This document shows, in pieces, positions 8,550-17,649 of a DNA stretch of 64,000 nucleotides. Source of the stretch: Flavivirga amylovorans (lineage in GTDB: Bacteria > Bacteroidota > Bacteroidia > Flavobacteriales > Flavobacteriaceae). The stretch lies in assembly GCF_030540875.1 (NCBI RefSeq), contig NZ_JAUOEM010000002.1, positions 588,926 to 652,925 on the forward strand. Direction: 5' to 3'. Below the pieces are notes generated by a model. It ran no database searches. It was not told where the DNA came from and worked only from the letters and a program-made list of their open reading frames with translations. The position numbers and the translations under genes are program-made. Positions within the stretch are counted from its first letter, which is position 1. The number at the start of each line of letters is the position of its first letter.

Positions 8550-9100
8550 TTTTTAAACGATTAACTATATATTTAAGTATTTTAATAGTCATTTCGGCCT
8601 GTCATGATTTAGAGAAACCAAAGAAACCCGATAATTTAATATCTAAGGAGAAAATGGTTGATATTTTAATTGATGCTAAAATAATATCATTGGCAAATCC
8701 TGTTAATAGAAAAATAATGGAAGATCATGGTGTTAAGTTTAACACCTATGTTTATGATAAGCATAATATAGACAGCTTGCAATTTGCTTTAAGTAATGAA
8801 TATTATGCTTTTTATATAAAAGATTATGAAGAGATTTTTCTTAAAGTTAAAGATAGCTTAGAAATACTTAAGGTTAAGTTTAAAGATGAAGAAGAAAAAG
8901 AACGAATAGAAGCCGAAAAAAGAAAAGAAGACTCACTTATAGTGGCATTTACAGAAAAGGATTCAACAAGTTTATTAAAAATTAGAGATTCGTTAAAAGT
9001 ATTATCTATAAAGGACTCTATTACTGAAATGTTAATAGATAGAAGACTTGAAGAAATAAGAACTGTAATAGACTCTATTTCAGATAAAGATTCCCGATAG
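8546..9100 (+). CDS. DUF4296 domain lipoprotein
   Basis: A 184-residue predicted lipoprotein. The N-terminus has a hydrophobic segment ending in the lipobox VISAC (Cys19), so the mature protein would be lipid-anchored. Residues 35-100 contain the DUF4296 core (LISKEKMVDILIDAKIISLA, then KYNIDS-like HNIDSLQFALSNEYYA). The tail from about residue 105 is a charged Glu/Lys/Asp-rich helical region, possibly coiled coil. Function is unknown. The start overlaps the pyrC stop by ATGA, so translation is probably coupled. The 3' end overlaps the convergent epimerase gene by 26 bases. Confidence 0.88.
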   Translation: MIFKRLTIYLSILIVISACHDLEKPKKPDNLISKEKMVDILIDAKIISLANPVNRKIMEDHGVKFNTYVYDKHNIDSLQFALSNEYYAFYIKDYEEIFLKVKDSLEILKVKFKDEEEKERIEAEKRKEDSLIVAFTEKDSTSLLKIRDSLKVLSIKDSITEMLIDRRLEEIRTVIDSISDKDSR

Positions 9101-10076
9101 TAGTAATCGTTTTATCTATAGGCTTAAACTTGTAGTTTAAAGCAGTTATAACTTTATGACTACTGTAGTTGGTTTTTGTTGATAAAGATATGGCAATGTG
9201 TTTTGTTAATTGCCTTCGTTTACCCGTTAATCTGGTTTTTAACCAATCTAATTTCCATGCCAATTTTAATAACCAATTGCTAATCATCTTCTCTGGAGGC
9301 TTTGCATTTACAGACTTAGATAAAGCTTGTAGAAACTTTTTATATGTCCAATGTTCCGCAACTAAAACAAAACGTTCATTTATGATGTCACTCTTTATAA
9401 GTCTTATCATAATCGAAACGACATCCTCAACAGCTATAAGAGCCACTGTTCCAGAAGTATAATATTTAAAGCCTTTATGTGCTTTTTTGAAAAAACTTCC
9501 AGTTCCATAACGCCAAATACCAGCACCTAAAATAACGCCAGGATTAACAATTACGACATTAAGTCCTTCCTGTGTTGCACGCCAAATTTCCATTTCGGCA
9601 CCATATTTTGTAATCGCATAAACACTATTATCATCTTCGGGGTTCCAAATAGTATCTTCGTTTATATCTTCATTATTAATAGCGTTACCTAAAGTAGCAA
9701 TGGAACTTACATAACAAAGTTTACTAACAGTATTTGATAAACATAGATTTGCAATATTAGCAGTGCCTTCAATATTTGTTTTTCGTAATGTTTGATATTT
9801 ATTGGGATCAAAAGATACAAATGCAGCACAATGATATACATGAGTAACCTCTTTAAATGCTTCAGATAATGCAGGAATATCCAAAAGATCTGCTTTCACC
9901 CATTCAATGGTTTTAAAAAGAGGCTCGTAATTATTCGTATACGTAGCAAAAACAGATTTTACATTAGCAAGTTTGCGTTCTGTTCTATAGATAGCCCTAA
10001 TTTTCTCATTACTGCTAGCAAGCTTATAAAGTAAATGAGAACCAACTAAACCCGTACCACCTGTTACTAAAATCAT
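9075..10076 (-). CDS. NAD-dependent epimerase/dehydratase family protein
   Basis: A 333-residue extended short-chain dehydrogenase/reductase. It has the N-terminal NAD-binding motif TGGTGLVGSHLL (residues 5-16) and the catalytic YxxxK in YAITKYGAE (Tyr about 153). The VYHCAAFVSFDP and VNPGVILGAG segments resemble dihydroflavonol-reductase or 3-beta-HSD-like members. The substrate cannot be named. It is monocistronic and convergent with the DUF4296 gene, overlapping it by 26 bases at the 3' ends. Length is typical. Confidence 0.9.
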   Translation of the reverse strand: MILVTGGTGLVGSHLLYKLASSNEKIRAIYRTERKLANVKSVFATYTNNYEPLFKTIEWVKADLLDIPALSEAFKEVTHVYHCAAFVSFDPNKYQTLRKTNIEGTANIANLCLSNTVSKLCYVSSIATLGNAINNEDINEDTIWNPEDDNSVYAITKYGAEMEIWRATQEGLNVVIVNPGVILGAGIWRYGTGSFFKKAHKGFKYYTSGTVALIAVEDVVSIMIRLIKSDIINERFVLVAEHWTYKKFLQALSKSVNAKPPEKMISNWLLKLAWKLDWLKTRLTGKRRQLTKHIAISLSTKTNYSSHKVITALNYKFKPIDKTITTIGNLYLK

Positions 10077-10258
10077 GCAACGAAAGTAATAAATATTTAA
10101 GAGTACTTAGGTTCAAATGTCATCTATGTAAAATATTTATTGTTTTAATCCTCACTTATAAAGGATGATAATTTCAATTAAAATTGCGATGTTAGATTAG
10201 ATCTATTTTTCCAAGTAAAGAATTATTCATAATACCTAAGTAATTATACATTGATTTT

Positions 10259-10266
10259 TATCTTTG
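10259..10266 (+). promoter_or_regulatory. -7 box upstream of tyrS
   Basis: TATCTTTG matches TAnnTTTG and lies 25 bases before the preferred tyrS ATG at 10292. No -33 TTTG is seen at the usual distance. Confidence 0.4.
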
Positions 10267-10291
10267 CATAGTTTTGTAAAAATTGAAAATA

Positions 10292-11587
10292 ATGATAAAG
10301 AACTTTGTTGAAGAATTAACGTGGAGAGGTATGATACATACCGTAATGCCAGGAGCTGAAGAGCATTTAATGGAAAGTATGCGCAGTGCGTATGTGGGGT
10401 TTGATCCTACAGCAGATTCTTTACATATTGGAAACCTGGTTCCTATTATGCTTTTGGCGCATTATCAGCGTTGTGGGCATAGACCACTAGCTTTGGTTGG
10501 AGGTGCTACAGGAATGATTGGAGATCCGTCTGGTAAATCAAACGAACGTAATTTGTTAGATGAAAAAACATTACGTCATAACCAAAACGCTATTAAAAAT
10601 CAATTATCACATTTTTTAGACTTTGAAAGTGATGTTGAGAATGCTGCGGTTTTAGTGAATAATTACGATTGGATGAAAGACTTTTCATTTCTTGAATTTA
10701 TTCGCGATGTTGGTAAGCATATCACTGTAAACTATATGATGGCAAAAGATTCTGTGAAAAATAGAATTTCGTCTGAGGCGTCCGAAGGAATGAGTTTTAC
10801 AGAGTTTACATATCAATTAGTCCAAGGGTACGATTTTCTTCATTTGTATAAAGAAAAAGATTGTACAATTCAAATGGGAGGAAGTGACCAATGGGGAAAT
10901 ATTACAACTGGTACAGAATTAATTAGAAGAATAGATAGCGGAAAAGGCTTTGCTATCACCTGTCCGTTAATTACTAAATCCGACGGTTCTAAATTTGGAA
11001 AATCTGAAGGCGGCAATGTGTGGTTAGATGCTAATAGAACCTCACCATATAAGTTCTACCAATATTGGTTAAATTCTAGTGATGAAGATGCTGAAAAATA
11101 TATCAAAATATTTACTTTTTTAACAGAAGGGGACATCAATACTTTAATAGATACTCATAAAGAAGCTCCTCATTTACGTGTTTTACAAAAGCGTTTAGCC
11201 GAAGAAATAACCATGATGGTGCATTCTAAAGACGATTTAGAAAACGCAATAAAAGCAAGTACTATACTTTTTGGTAAGTCGACAAGCTATGATCTAAAAG
11301 GACTGAATGAGCAAACATTTTTAGATGTATTTGATGGTGTGCCACAAACAGAAATATCTCAAACAGATATTGATAATGGCCTAGATATTATTGCAGCTTT
11401 AGCCGAGAAAGGTGGATTTTTGAAGTCTAACGGAGAAGCAAGAAGGGCGCTTAAAGAGAATTCTATTTCTGTAAATAAAGAAAAGGTAAAAGACGATTAC
11501 CGTATTACCACAAAAGATTTAATTAACAATAAGTTTGTATTGTTGCAGCGTGGTAAGAAAAATTATTTCGTATTACGAATTGTATAA
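10292..11587 (+). CDS. tyrS: Tyrosyl-tRNA synthetase
   Basis: A class I aminoacyl-tRNA synthetase that charges tRNA-Tyr. With the ATG at 10292 it has 431 residues. An upstream in-frame TTG at 10283 would add three residues but is less likely than the ATG, because the homologous start reads M-x-NFVEEL. The HIGH-type signature is HIGN (residues 45-48), and the KMSKS-type loop is KFGKS (234-238). Tyrosine recognition includes the GGSDQWGNI segment. A C-terminal S4 RNA-binding domain is present from about residue 360. A strong terminator follows immediately. Confidence 0.97.
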   Translation: MIKNFVEELTWRGMIHTVMPGAEEHLMESMRSAYVGFDPTADSLHIGNLVPIMLLAHYQRCGHRPLALVGGATGMIGDPSGKSNERNLLDEKTLRHNQNAIKNQLSHFLDFESDVENAAVLVNNYDWMKDFSFLEFIRDVGKHITVNYMMAKDSVKNRISSEASEGMSFTEFTYQLVQGYDFLHLYKEKDCTIQMGGSDQWGNITTGTELIRRIDSGKGFAITCPLITKSDGSKFGKSEGGNVWLDANRTSPYKFYQYWLNSSDEDAEKYIKIFTFLTEGDINTLIDTHKEAPHLRVLQKRLAEEITMMVHSKDDLENAIKASTILFGKSTSYDLKGLNEQTFLDVFDGVPQTEISQTDIDNGLDIIAALAEKGGFLKSNGEARRALKENSISVNKEKVKDDYRITTKDLINNKFVLLQRGKKNYFVLRIV

Positions 11588-11594
11588 AAATAAC

Positions 11595-11627
11595 AAAGCC
11601 TGATTTAAGAAATCAGGCTTTGTTTTA
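11595..11627 (+). terminator. Rho-independent terminator of tyrS
   Basis: A perfect 12-base-pair stem, AAAGCCTGATTT (595-606 of the 11-kb block) with AAATCAGGCTTT (610-621), a three-base loop, and a short T run. It lies 8 bases after the tyrS stop codon. Confidence 0.85.
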
Positions 11628-11736
11628 ACCAACCAACTAAAAACTAAATTTTTCTTTTATCTTAGCTGTTGGTTTTGTCGTAGCTATTTCGAATAACTTA
11701 CACAAAGATTAAATTATTTTCTATTTTTTTTTGTAA

Positions 11737-12717
11737 TTAAAGCACCATAAGGTTACATCCGCGAATATCCGAATTATCAAAACGACCAATAACTTCGAAT
11801 GCCCCGTTATTGTTAACACGGCCTAAATCTTGAGTGGCAATAAAAGAACAGGAGTTTATATTGGCTAGGTCAATAACATTTATCCCACCTGTTTTGCCTA
11901 ACGGTTGTATAGAAAACGGGTCTTCCGTATCTCGTGTTAAAATACGCATCCAGTTAGGGCAATTAAAAATACCATGCCCTTTAGAATATCCTTGACTTAA
12001 AAGCTCGGTCATTCCATACTCACTATGTATTACGTTAATTCCAAAGCCTATTTTTAACTTTTTATGCAAGGCTTCTCTAATAAGTTCTTTTCTTCTCCCT
12101 TTCATACCGCCAGTTTCCATAACAATGGTATTGTTTAGATTAAACTGATGTATTTCAACAAGATCTAACAAAGCAAAAGATACGCCTATTAATAATACCT
12201 TTTTCCCCTGTGAGTCCAATGTTATTAATGTGTCTTTCAGCTCGGAATAATTATTTAAATAAAATCCGCTTTCAGGATGTTTTGATTGCTTAATCATAGC
12301 ATCTACCATATATATCAAGGAGGAACCTTCACGCTCTAAATAAGAAGGTAATAATGCCAGAATCACATAGTCTTCGATAGCTTCATAGAATTGTTGAAAT
12401 CCTTTGGTGAAACTTTGGGTATAAATATCTAAATCTGTTACTTGATGTTTGCTAGTCATACTTCCAGTAGTGCCAGAACTAGAAAAAGTAGTTTTAATAG
12501 TGTCTTTAGAGCTTAGAATATTATGAGATTTAAAGAACTGGATAGGTAAAAAAGGGATGTCCTTTATAGTCTTAACATCGCTGGGATGTTTATATATTAA
12601 ATCGCAAAAAGAACGATAAACACGATTATTTTCAAATTGAAACTTAAAAACTTGGAGTGCCAAATCTTCAAACTCTGTTTGCGTATTAATATTGAAAATA
12701 GAATTAGTGTCAATCAT
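11737..12717 (-). CDS. LuxE-like acyl-protein synthetase / acyltransferase
   Basis: A 326-residue member of the LuxE (acyl-protein synthetase) branch of the adenylate-forming superfamily. The phosphate-binding loop is TFSSSGTTGS (residues 77-86). The conserved METGGMKGRR segment and IHSEYGMTELLSQ (the A5-like TE motif) are present, and the C-terminus closes with ATQDLGRV and IGRFDNSDIRGCNL. LuxE enzymes activate fatty acids as acyl-AMP and move the acyl group to a protein cysteine. No lux reductase or luciferase genes are nearby, so the acceptor is unknown. It stands alone and is flanked by terminators on both sides. Confidence 0.85.
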   Translation of the reverse strand: MIDTNSIFNINTQTEFEDLALQVFKFQFENNRVYRSFCDLIYKHPSDVKTIKDIPFLPIQFFKSHNILSSKDTIKTTFSSSGTTGSMTSKHQVTDLDIYTQSFTKGFQQFYEAIEDYVILALLPSYLEREGSSLIYMVDAMIKQSKHPESGFYLNNYSELKDTLITLDSQGKKVLLIGVSFALLDLVEIHQFNLNNTIVMETGGMKGRRKELIREALHKKLKIGFGINVIHSEYGMTELLSQGYSKGHGIFNCPNWMRILTRDTEDPFSIQPLGKTGGINVIDLANINSCSFIATQDLGRVNNNGAFEVIGRFDNSDIRGCNLMVL

Positions 12718-12802
12718 AATTAATCGAACAGAATTCCTCCGGGTTTTGTCTTGAGGATAGTCAGTTTTAAGAATTTTTATTAGAAAGACAAAAATATATA
12801 AA

Positions 12803-12839
12803 TTTAAAAAGCGTTACTATATTAGTAACGCTTTTTAAA
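12803..12839. terminator. Terminator after the small T9SS-sorted protein
   Basis: A perfect 17-base-pair stem, TTTAAAAAGCGTTACTA (12803-12819) with TAGTAACGCTTTTTAAA (12823-12839), and a 3-base loop. It lies 18 bases past the stop codon of the minus-strand gene at 12857. Confidence 0.85.
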
Positions 12840-12856
12840 TTTATGAATTGTAATAT

Positions 12857-13198
12857 TTATTTAATCACTAGTTTTCTTGTCTCACTAAAGCCTTTTTCAG
12901 TAATCTTTAAAATATAGACGCCTTTGCTTAAATTTGAAATATTTAATTCTTTACCAGTTAAAACAATAGAACGAATCTGTTTTCCTAAAACATTAAAGAA
13001 CTCAATTTTTTTAGTCAAATTACGTTTTGATGTTATATTTACAAACGTTCTGCCAATAGGAGAAGGGTTTGGATATAAAGATAATCCTTCTATTTTTTGT
13101 TGAATAGGAGAGTTGTTAACATTGTTTTGAGCAAGCCCGTATTGGGTTGCAGATAATGTTAATGCTAAAAACAAAATGAATAGGTAGTTTTTTTTCAT
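12857..13198 (-). CDS. Very small type IX-secreted protein (signal peptide plus sorting domain)
   Basis: A 113-residue protein. Residues 1-23 form a signal peptide (MKKNYLFILFLALTLSATQYGLAQ). After about 15 linker residues the rest is a type A T9SS C-terminal sorting domain: LSLYPNPSPIGRTFVNIT, then FFNVLGKQI, then LSKGVYILKITEKG and the final KLVIK. There is essentially no cargo domain between the signal peptide and the sorting domain. The protein would be exported across both membranes and attached to the cell surface, or released. Homologous sorting domains normally sit at the end of much larger enzymes or adhesins. The gene is monocistronic. Confidence 0.88.
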   Translation of the reverse strand: MKKNYLFILFLALTLSATQYGLAQNNVNNSPIQQKIEGLSLYPNPSPIGRTFVNITSKRNLTKKIEFFNVLGKQIRSIVLTGKELNISNLSKGVYILKITEKGFSETRKLVIK

Positions 13199-13400
13199 AT
13201 ACTCTTTTCAACACTATAAAGGTAATAATTTACTACAAAATTGATGCCAAAAAAGTGTTAAAGATTTCGTTATTTGGTCGAAAGTTTAAATTACTGTAAC
13301 TTGTCTGTTACGTTAATGTTATTAATTTTAGAGTATCAATAAAACGGTGTTATTTAGTTTTATCTTTACTTTAAGAAATAAATATAATTGTTATTTAAGT

Positions 13401-14081
13401 ATGAAAAAGAATGATATTAAGATATTATTAGTTGACGATGAACCAGATATTTTAGAGATAGTTGGTTACAATTTGTCAAGTGAAGGCTACCAAGTTATTA
13501 CTGCAGAAAACGGTCATGAAGGGGTTAAAAAAGCAAAAAAAGAGCTTCCACAATTAATCATTCTAGATGTTATGATGCCAGAAATGGATGGTATTGAAGC
13601 GTGTGAATTAATTCGAAAAAACCCTGATTTAAAAAACAGTATTATTACTTTTTTAACAGCTAGAGGAGAAGATTACTCTCAAGTAGCTGGTTTTGATGCA
13701 GGTGCAGACGATTATATAACAAAACCAATAAAACCAAAGGTTTTAGTTAGTAAAGTAAAAGCCCTTTTAAGACGCTTTAAAGAAGAGGATACTTCAGATA
13801 CGGTTAAAATAGGGAATTTAGTAATAAATAGAGATGAGTATAAGATTATTTCAAAGGGTGAAGAAATAATTTTACCAAGAAAAGAATTTGAATTGTTATC
13901 TTTGTTAGCTTCAAAACCAGGAAAGGTTTTTAAAAGAGATGAAATTCTTGATGCAGTTTGGGGCAATGAAGTTGTTGTTGGAGGAAGGACAATCGATGTA
14001 CACATTCGTAAATTAAGAGAAAAATTAGGAGATACTAGTTTTAAAACCATAAAAGGAGTAGGTTACAAGTTTGTAGAATAA
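13401..14081 (+). CDS. OmpR/PhoB-type response regulator
   Basis: A 226-residue two-component regulator. The receiver domain occupies residues 6-120, with the acidic pair Asp12/Asp13, the phospho-acceptor Asp56 in LIILDVMMPEMDG, and the conserved Lys in DDYITKPIKP. The winged-helix DNA-binding domain (about 133-226) includes LPRKEFELLSLLASKPGKVF and GGRTIDVHIRKLREKLG. An upstream GTG at 13347 would extend the frame by 18 residues. The ATG at 13401 is preferred because the receiver fold begins only six residues after it. Its stop overlaps the histidine kinase ATG by one base, so the pair is co-transcribed and PhoB/PhoR-like. Confidence 0.95.
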   Translation: MKKNDIKILLVDDEPDILEIVGYNLSSEGYQVITAENGHEGVKKAKKELPQLIILDVMMPEMDGIEACELIRKNPDLKNSIITFLTARGEDYSQVAGFDAGADDYITKPIKPKVLVSKVKALLRRFKEEDTSDTVKIGNLVINRDEYKIISKGEEIILPRKEFELLSLLASKPGKVFKRDEILDAVWGNEVVVGGRTIDVHIRKLREKLGDTSFKTIKGVGYKFVE

Positions 14082-15124
14082 TGCAGACAAAATTTAAAAG
14101 GTCATATAGGTTTTCCATAAAAACATCATTATATATAACTTTATTTACAACGCTCTTAATGAGTGTTTTTTTATATTATTTATATGAGTTTAATTGGCTT
14201 CACGCATTTGCTTTTGCAGTAAGCGTTTATGTATTTTCTTTTTTAGTCATTCAGTTTAGCGTAGAACGATTTATATATAAGCGTGTTAAAAAAATATATG
14301 ACGATTTAACCCTTTTAGAATCTGCTAGTTTAAATAAAGGTCCTATTACTACAGATATGCGAACACTTACTCAAGAGATTGATAAGTTTGCGAGAGACAA
14401 AAAGCTAGAAATTGAAACTTTAAAAGTTCGTGAAAAATATAGGAAAGAGTTTTTAGGTAATGTATCTCATGAATTAAAAACGCCATTATTTACAGTGCAA
14501 GGTTACATACTTACTTTGTTGGATGGTGCTATGAATGACGAAAAACTACTAGAAAAGTATTTGGAACGTGCTAGTAAAGGTATTGAACGCTTAGGCTATA
14601 TTATTAAAGACTTAGATATGATCACTAAATTAGAAGTTGGTGATTTAAGTTTAACTATAGAAGAATTTGATATTGTTGAGTTAGTTGAAAACGTATTTGA
14701 GATGTTGGAGATGAAAGCTAACAAAAGAAAAATCACACTTACTTTTGATACAGATTATAAAAACTTGGTGTTAGTTAAAGCAGATAAAGAACGTATACAG
14801 CAAGTATTAGTAAATTTAATTGTGAACTCTTTAAAATATGGAAGAGAAAAAGGAACTACAGAAATAAGCATAGAAAACTTAATAAAAAACAAGGTTATTG
14901 TTCGTGTTACAGATAATGGAGAGGGGATAGAAAAAGCACATCTTCCTCGTTTGTTTGAACGTTTTTATAGAGTTGATAAAAGTGGCTCTCGTAAAGAAGG
15001 AGGCTCTGGTTTAGGACTTTCTATTGTAAAACATATTATTGAAGCTCACGACGAAAAAATATATGTAGAAAGTGAGTTTGGAGTTGGTAGTGAGTTTTCA
15101 TTCACACTCGAAAAGATCGAATAG
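14081..15124 (+). CDS. Sensor histidine kinase, PhoR-like
   Basis: A 347-residue membrane histidine kinase. Two transmembrane helices lie at about residues 14-34 and 40-60, separated by only a few residues, so there is almost no periplasmic sensor domain. The HisKA domain holds the phospho-acceptor His130 in NVSHELKTPLF. The ATPase domain has the N box (NLIVNSLKYG), the G1 box (VTDNGEGI) and the G2 box (GGSGLGLSIVKHI). With no extracellular sensor, the signal is probably sensed in the membrane or through a partner protein. PhoR of the phosphate system is the closest familiar analogue. The gene overlaps the response regulator by one base and the convergent glycosyltransferase by 27 bases. Confidence 0.93.
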   Translation: MQTKFKRSYRFSIKTSLYITLFTTLLMSVFLYYLYEFNWLHAFAFAVSVYVFSFLVIQFSVERFIYKRVKKIYDDLTLLESASLNKGPITTDMRTLTQEIDKFARDKKLEIETLKVREKYRKEFLGNVSHELKTPLFTVQGYILTLLDGAMNDEKLLEKYLERASKGIERLGYIIKDLDMITKLEVGDLSLTIEEFDIVELVENVFEMLEMKANKRKITLTFDTDYKNLVLVKADKERIQQVLVNLIVNSLKYGREKGTTEISIENLIKNKVIVRVTDNGEGIEKAHLPRLFERFYRVDKSGSRKEGGSGLGLSIVKHIIEAHDEKIYVESEFGVGSEFSFTLEKIE

Positions 15125-16153
15125 TTTTTTAAAATTCACATGATAATCAAAGGATTTTAAACCTTTAAAAGAGTCTATGTCTTTTAATTTGTCTAATGAA
15201 AAATCCTCCTGGTTACAGCTTGATACTAACTCTAGATCAGTCAATCTTTTTGCTAAATATTCTTGCTCAAATTGTCCAGGGGTAGGTATAAAAAAAGCTT
15301 TTTTGTTGAGTTTAGCTAAATCCATAATGGTTGTATAACCAGATCTTGATAAAATTAATTTGCTCTGATTAATAGTTTTTTCCAATAAATTAGAGGTCAT
15401 AAAGTTATAAATAGTCATATTTCCTATAATTTGGATCGTTTGTTCCTTTTCCATAATACCTTTAACAAAAACAATTTTTCCGTTATACTGTTTTAATTCA
15501 GAAAAAAGGATTTCTTCTAGTAATGTACGTTGCGGTTCGGGACCAGACAATAATACCATTAAATCATTTTCAATGCTTGAATATTTGTTGTCAAACCTAC
15601 TTAAAGGTCCAATATATTCTATAGGTATTTCAAAACTATCAACATGTCCAAGTTTGCCACTTAGATTAATATCTCCTTTAGTATCGGGAACCCAGCATAC
15701 ATCAAATTTCTTTATGATTTTTTGATGCATTTTTGTACTTAGCCATGTCGTGCTTCCTGTTAAAACATTAAGTTGATGTGTTATAAAAACAGAAGGTATT
15801 TTTTTACTATATACACCTAATCGGTTATCGGAAATAATTCCTTTAATATTATGAGTTTCTACAATAAGCTTCGTCGCTTTTTTCTCAGCTTTAATAGCTT
15901 TAATTAATTTAGGAGAATCCTTAATCAGTTTTAATTTAAAATGCTTTCCTTTTTTAGCATAGGTAATGTTATAAGAAGGTAACGTTATAGACGAAAGCAT
16001 TGGGAACTCTTTTTGCAGAAGTGTTAAAGCTACTCCGTCACTGGCAATAATAGGTTCAAATCCATGTTTTATCAATTCATAAATAATAGGAATGCTTCTA
16101 GTGGCATGCCCTAAGCCCCAATTTAAAGGAGCAACTAAAATTCGTTTTTTCAT
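15098..16153 (-). CDS. MurG-like glycosyltransferase family protein
   Basis: A 351-residue GT-B-fold protein. The N-terminus, ILVAPLNWGLGHATRSIPII (residues 4-23), carries the glycine-rich loop of the MurG/GT28 group. The C-terminal half has LLSGPEPQRTLLEEILFSEL and the donor-binding stretch ILSRSGYTTIMDLAKLNKKAF, followed by IPTPGQFEQEYLA. These are the hallmarks of UDP-sugar-using GT28-like enzymes. Similar proteins are annotated as glycosyltransferases of unknown acceptor. The gene is transcribed toward the histidine kinase, with 27 bases of 3' overlap. Confidence 0.85.
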   Translation of the reverse strand: MKKRILVAPLNWGLGHATRSIPIIYELIKHGFEPIIASDGVALTLLQKEFPMLSSITLPSYNITYAKKGKHFKLKLIKDSPKLIKAIKAEKKATKLIVETHNIKGIISDNRLGVYSKKIPSVFITHQLNVLTGSTTWLSTKMHQKIIKKFDVCWVPDTKGDINLSGKLGHVDSFEIPIEYIGPLSRFDNKYSSIENDLMVLLSGPEPQRTLLEEILFSELKQYNGKIVFVKGIMEKEQTIQIIGNMTIYNFMTSNLLEKTINQSKLILSRSGYTTIMDLAKLNKKAFFIPTPGQFEQEYLAKRLTDLELVSSCNQEDFSLDKLKDIDSFKGLKSFDYHVNFKKLFDLFECE

Positions 16154-16342
16154 CTGTTAAATATAACCTGCCTTTAACTTTGCTAAAGACGAGTTTTCTA
16201 CAATAATCTTTTTAATTTAAACAATACGACCAAGTTAAAAAGATGTTGTTACTGTTCTTTGCTCAAGTTTTTAGTAAAATCAAAGATAAGCATATAAACG
16301 CTCTCGTATATTTCCTTAATTTTACCAAAATTTTAAATAATA

Positions 16343-17020
16343 GTGGGAAGTAAAAATAAACTCAAGAGATTTAAGGAAAATGAAACCTTTTCAAACGTGT
16401 TTCAACCATCAAGAGAAGAATTGGTTAATGAAGAATATGAGTTAAAAGGTCATTGGAGACCATCTGTATTTAAAAATGAAAACCCATTAGTGTTAGAACT
16501 AGGTTGTGGAAAAGGAGAATATTCTGTAGCATTGGCAAAAAAGTATCCTAATAAAAACTTTATAGGAATAGATATTAAAGGGGCGCGCTTTTGGAGAGGA
16601 GCAAAAACAGCTATTGAAGAAACTATTTCTAATGTTGCTTTTTTAAGAACTCAAATCGAATTAATAGATCATGCTTTTGCAGAAAACGAAGTAGATGAAA
16701 TCTGGATAACCTTTCCAGATCCGCAAATAAAGTATAAGCGAACAAAACATAGAATGACCAATGAAGCATTTTTAAAACGCTATAAAAAAGTATTAAAAAA
16801 GGAAGGTGTGGTTAATCTAAAAACAGATAGTGAGTTTATGCACGGGTATACACTCGGTTTGTTGCATGGTGCAGGGCATGAGGTGCTTTATGCCAATCAT
16901 AATGTATACAAGCAGGAAGGTAGCCCCGAAGAAGTTACAAGCATTCAAACATTCTATGAATCGCAATATTTAGAACAAAACAAACCAATTACGTATATTC
17001 GGTTTAAAATTAAGCATTAG
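16343..17020 (+). CDS. trmB: tRNA (guanine-N7)-methyltransferase
   Basis: A 225-residue SAM-dependent enzyme that methylates G46 of tRNA. It starts with GTG at 16343; no suitable ATG lies upstream, and the family N-terminus SKNKLKRFKENETFSNVFQP follows directly. SAM-binding motif I is VLELGCGKGEYSVALA, followed by FIGIDIKGARFWRGAKTA. The catalytic and substrate region is IWITFPDPQIKYKRTKHR, then LKTDSEFMHGYTL. It is the first gene of a tight three-gene operon: LysE starts on the last base of its stop codon. Confidence 0.95.
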   Translation: MGSKNKLKRFKENETFSNVFQPSREELVNEEYELKGHWRPSVFKNENPLVLELGCGKGEYSVALAKKYPNKNFIGIDIKGARFWRGAKTAIEETISNVAFLRTQIELIDHAFAENEVDEIWITFPDPQIKYKRTKHRMTNEAFLKRYKKVLKKEGVVNLKTDSEFMHGYTLGLLHGAGHEVLYANHNVYKQEGSPEEVTSIQTFYESQYLEQNKPITYIRFKIKH

Positions 17021-17646
17021 TGAGCATAACTCTTATCTTTATTTTTGGTTTATTTATAGCTTTAATTGGAGTGATCCCTCCAGGCTTGTTGAATATGACG
17101 GCTGCTAAAATAAGTTTAAAAGAAGGACACGCGAGGGGTATTATGTTTTCTATTGGGGTATGTGTTGTCGTTTTACTTCAAACATATCTTGCTGCAGTTT
17201 TTGCAAGGTATTTAAGTAAGCACTTAGAAGTCGTAGACATTCTGCAACGTGTTGCATTCGTGATTTTTGTATTAATAACTATTTACTTTTTGATTATAGC
17301 AAAACCTAAACCACCAATTGAAACTCAAATGCGCCGTAGTAAACATAGTCGGTTTTTCCAAGGTATGTTTCTATCAGCAATAAATGTGTTTCCTATTCCT
17401 TATCAGGCGTATATGACGATTACATTGGCTTCTTTTGGATGGATGTCTTTTGGTCAAACTAGTATTATATCTTATGTAGCCGGAGCAGCGATGGGAACTT
17501 TTGTAATGTTATACATGTATATTTTCTTTTTTGATAAAATAAAAGGAAAATCGTTTACGTCTCAAAAAAACATGAACTATGTTATTGGAAGTATTACAGG
17601 CGTTATTTCAATTATTACACTAATCAATATCATCAAAGAAATATAG
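17020..17646 (+). CDS. LysE-family transporter
   Basis: A 208-residue inner-membrane protein of the LysE/RhtB superfamily, which exports amino acids or related small molecules. About six hydrophobic segments are visible, starting with ITLIFIFGLFIALIGVIPPG (residues 3-22), which contains the family PPG motif. Residues 40-58, 68-90, 115-130, 142-168 and 185-205 complete the set. The start is a GTG overlapping the trmB stop by one base, and the ATL gene follows after 3 bases, so expression is probably translationally coupled. The substrate is unknown. Confidence 0.88.
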   Translation: MSITLIFIFGLFIALIGVIPPGLLNMTAAKISLKEGHARGIMFSIGVCVVVLLQTYLAAVFARYLSKHLEVVDILQRVAFVIFVLITIYFLIIAKPKPPIETQMRRSKHSRFFQGMFLSAINVFPIPYQAYMTITLASFGWMSFGQTSIISYVAGAAMGTFVMLYMYIFFFDKIKGKSFTSQKNMNYVIGSITGVISIITLINIIKEI

Positions 17647-17649
17647 GCT

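Noticed and set aside
10283-10291. Upstream TTG start for tyrS
   Set aside because: It adds only three residues. The ATG at 10292 gives the usual TyrRS N-terminus and a better distance from the -7 box.
13347-13400. GTG start extending the response regulator by 18 residues
   Set aside because: The receiver fold begins directly after the ATG at 13401, and the extra residues have no family counterpart.
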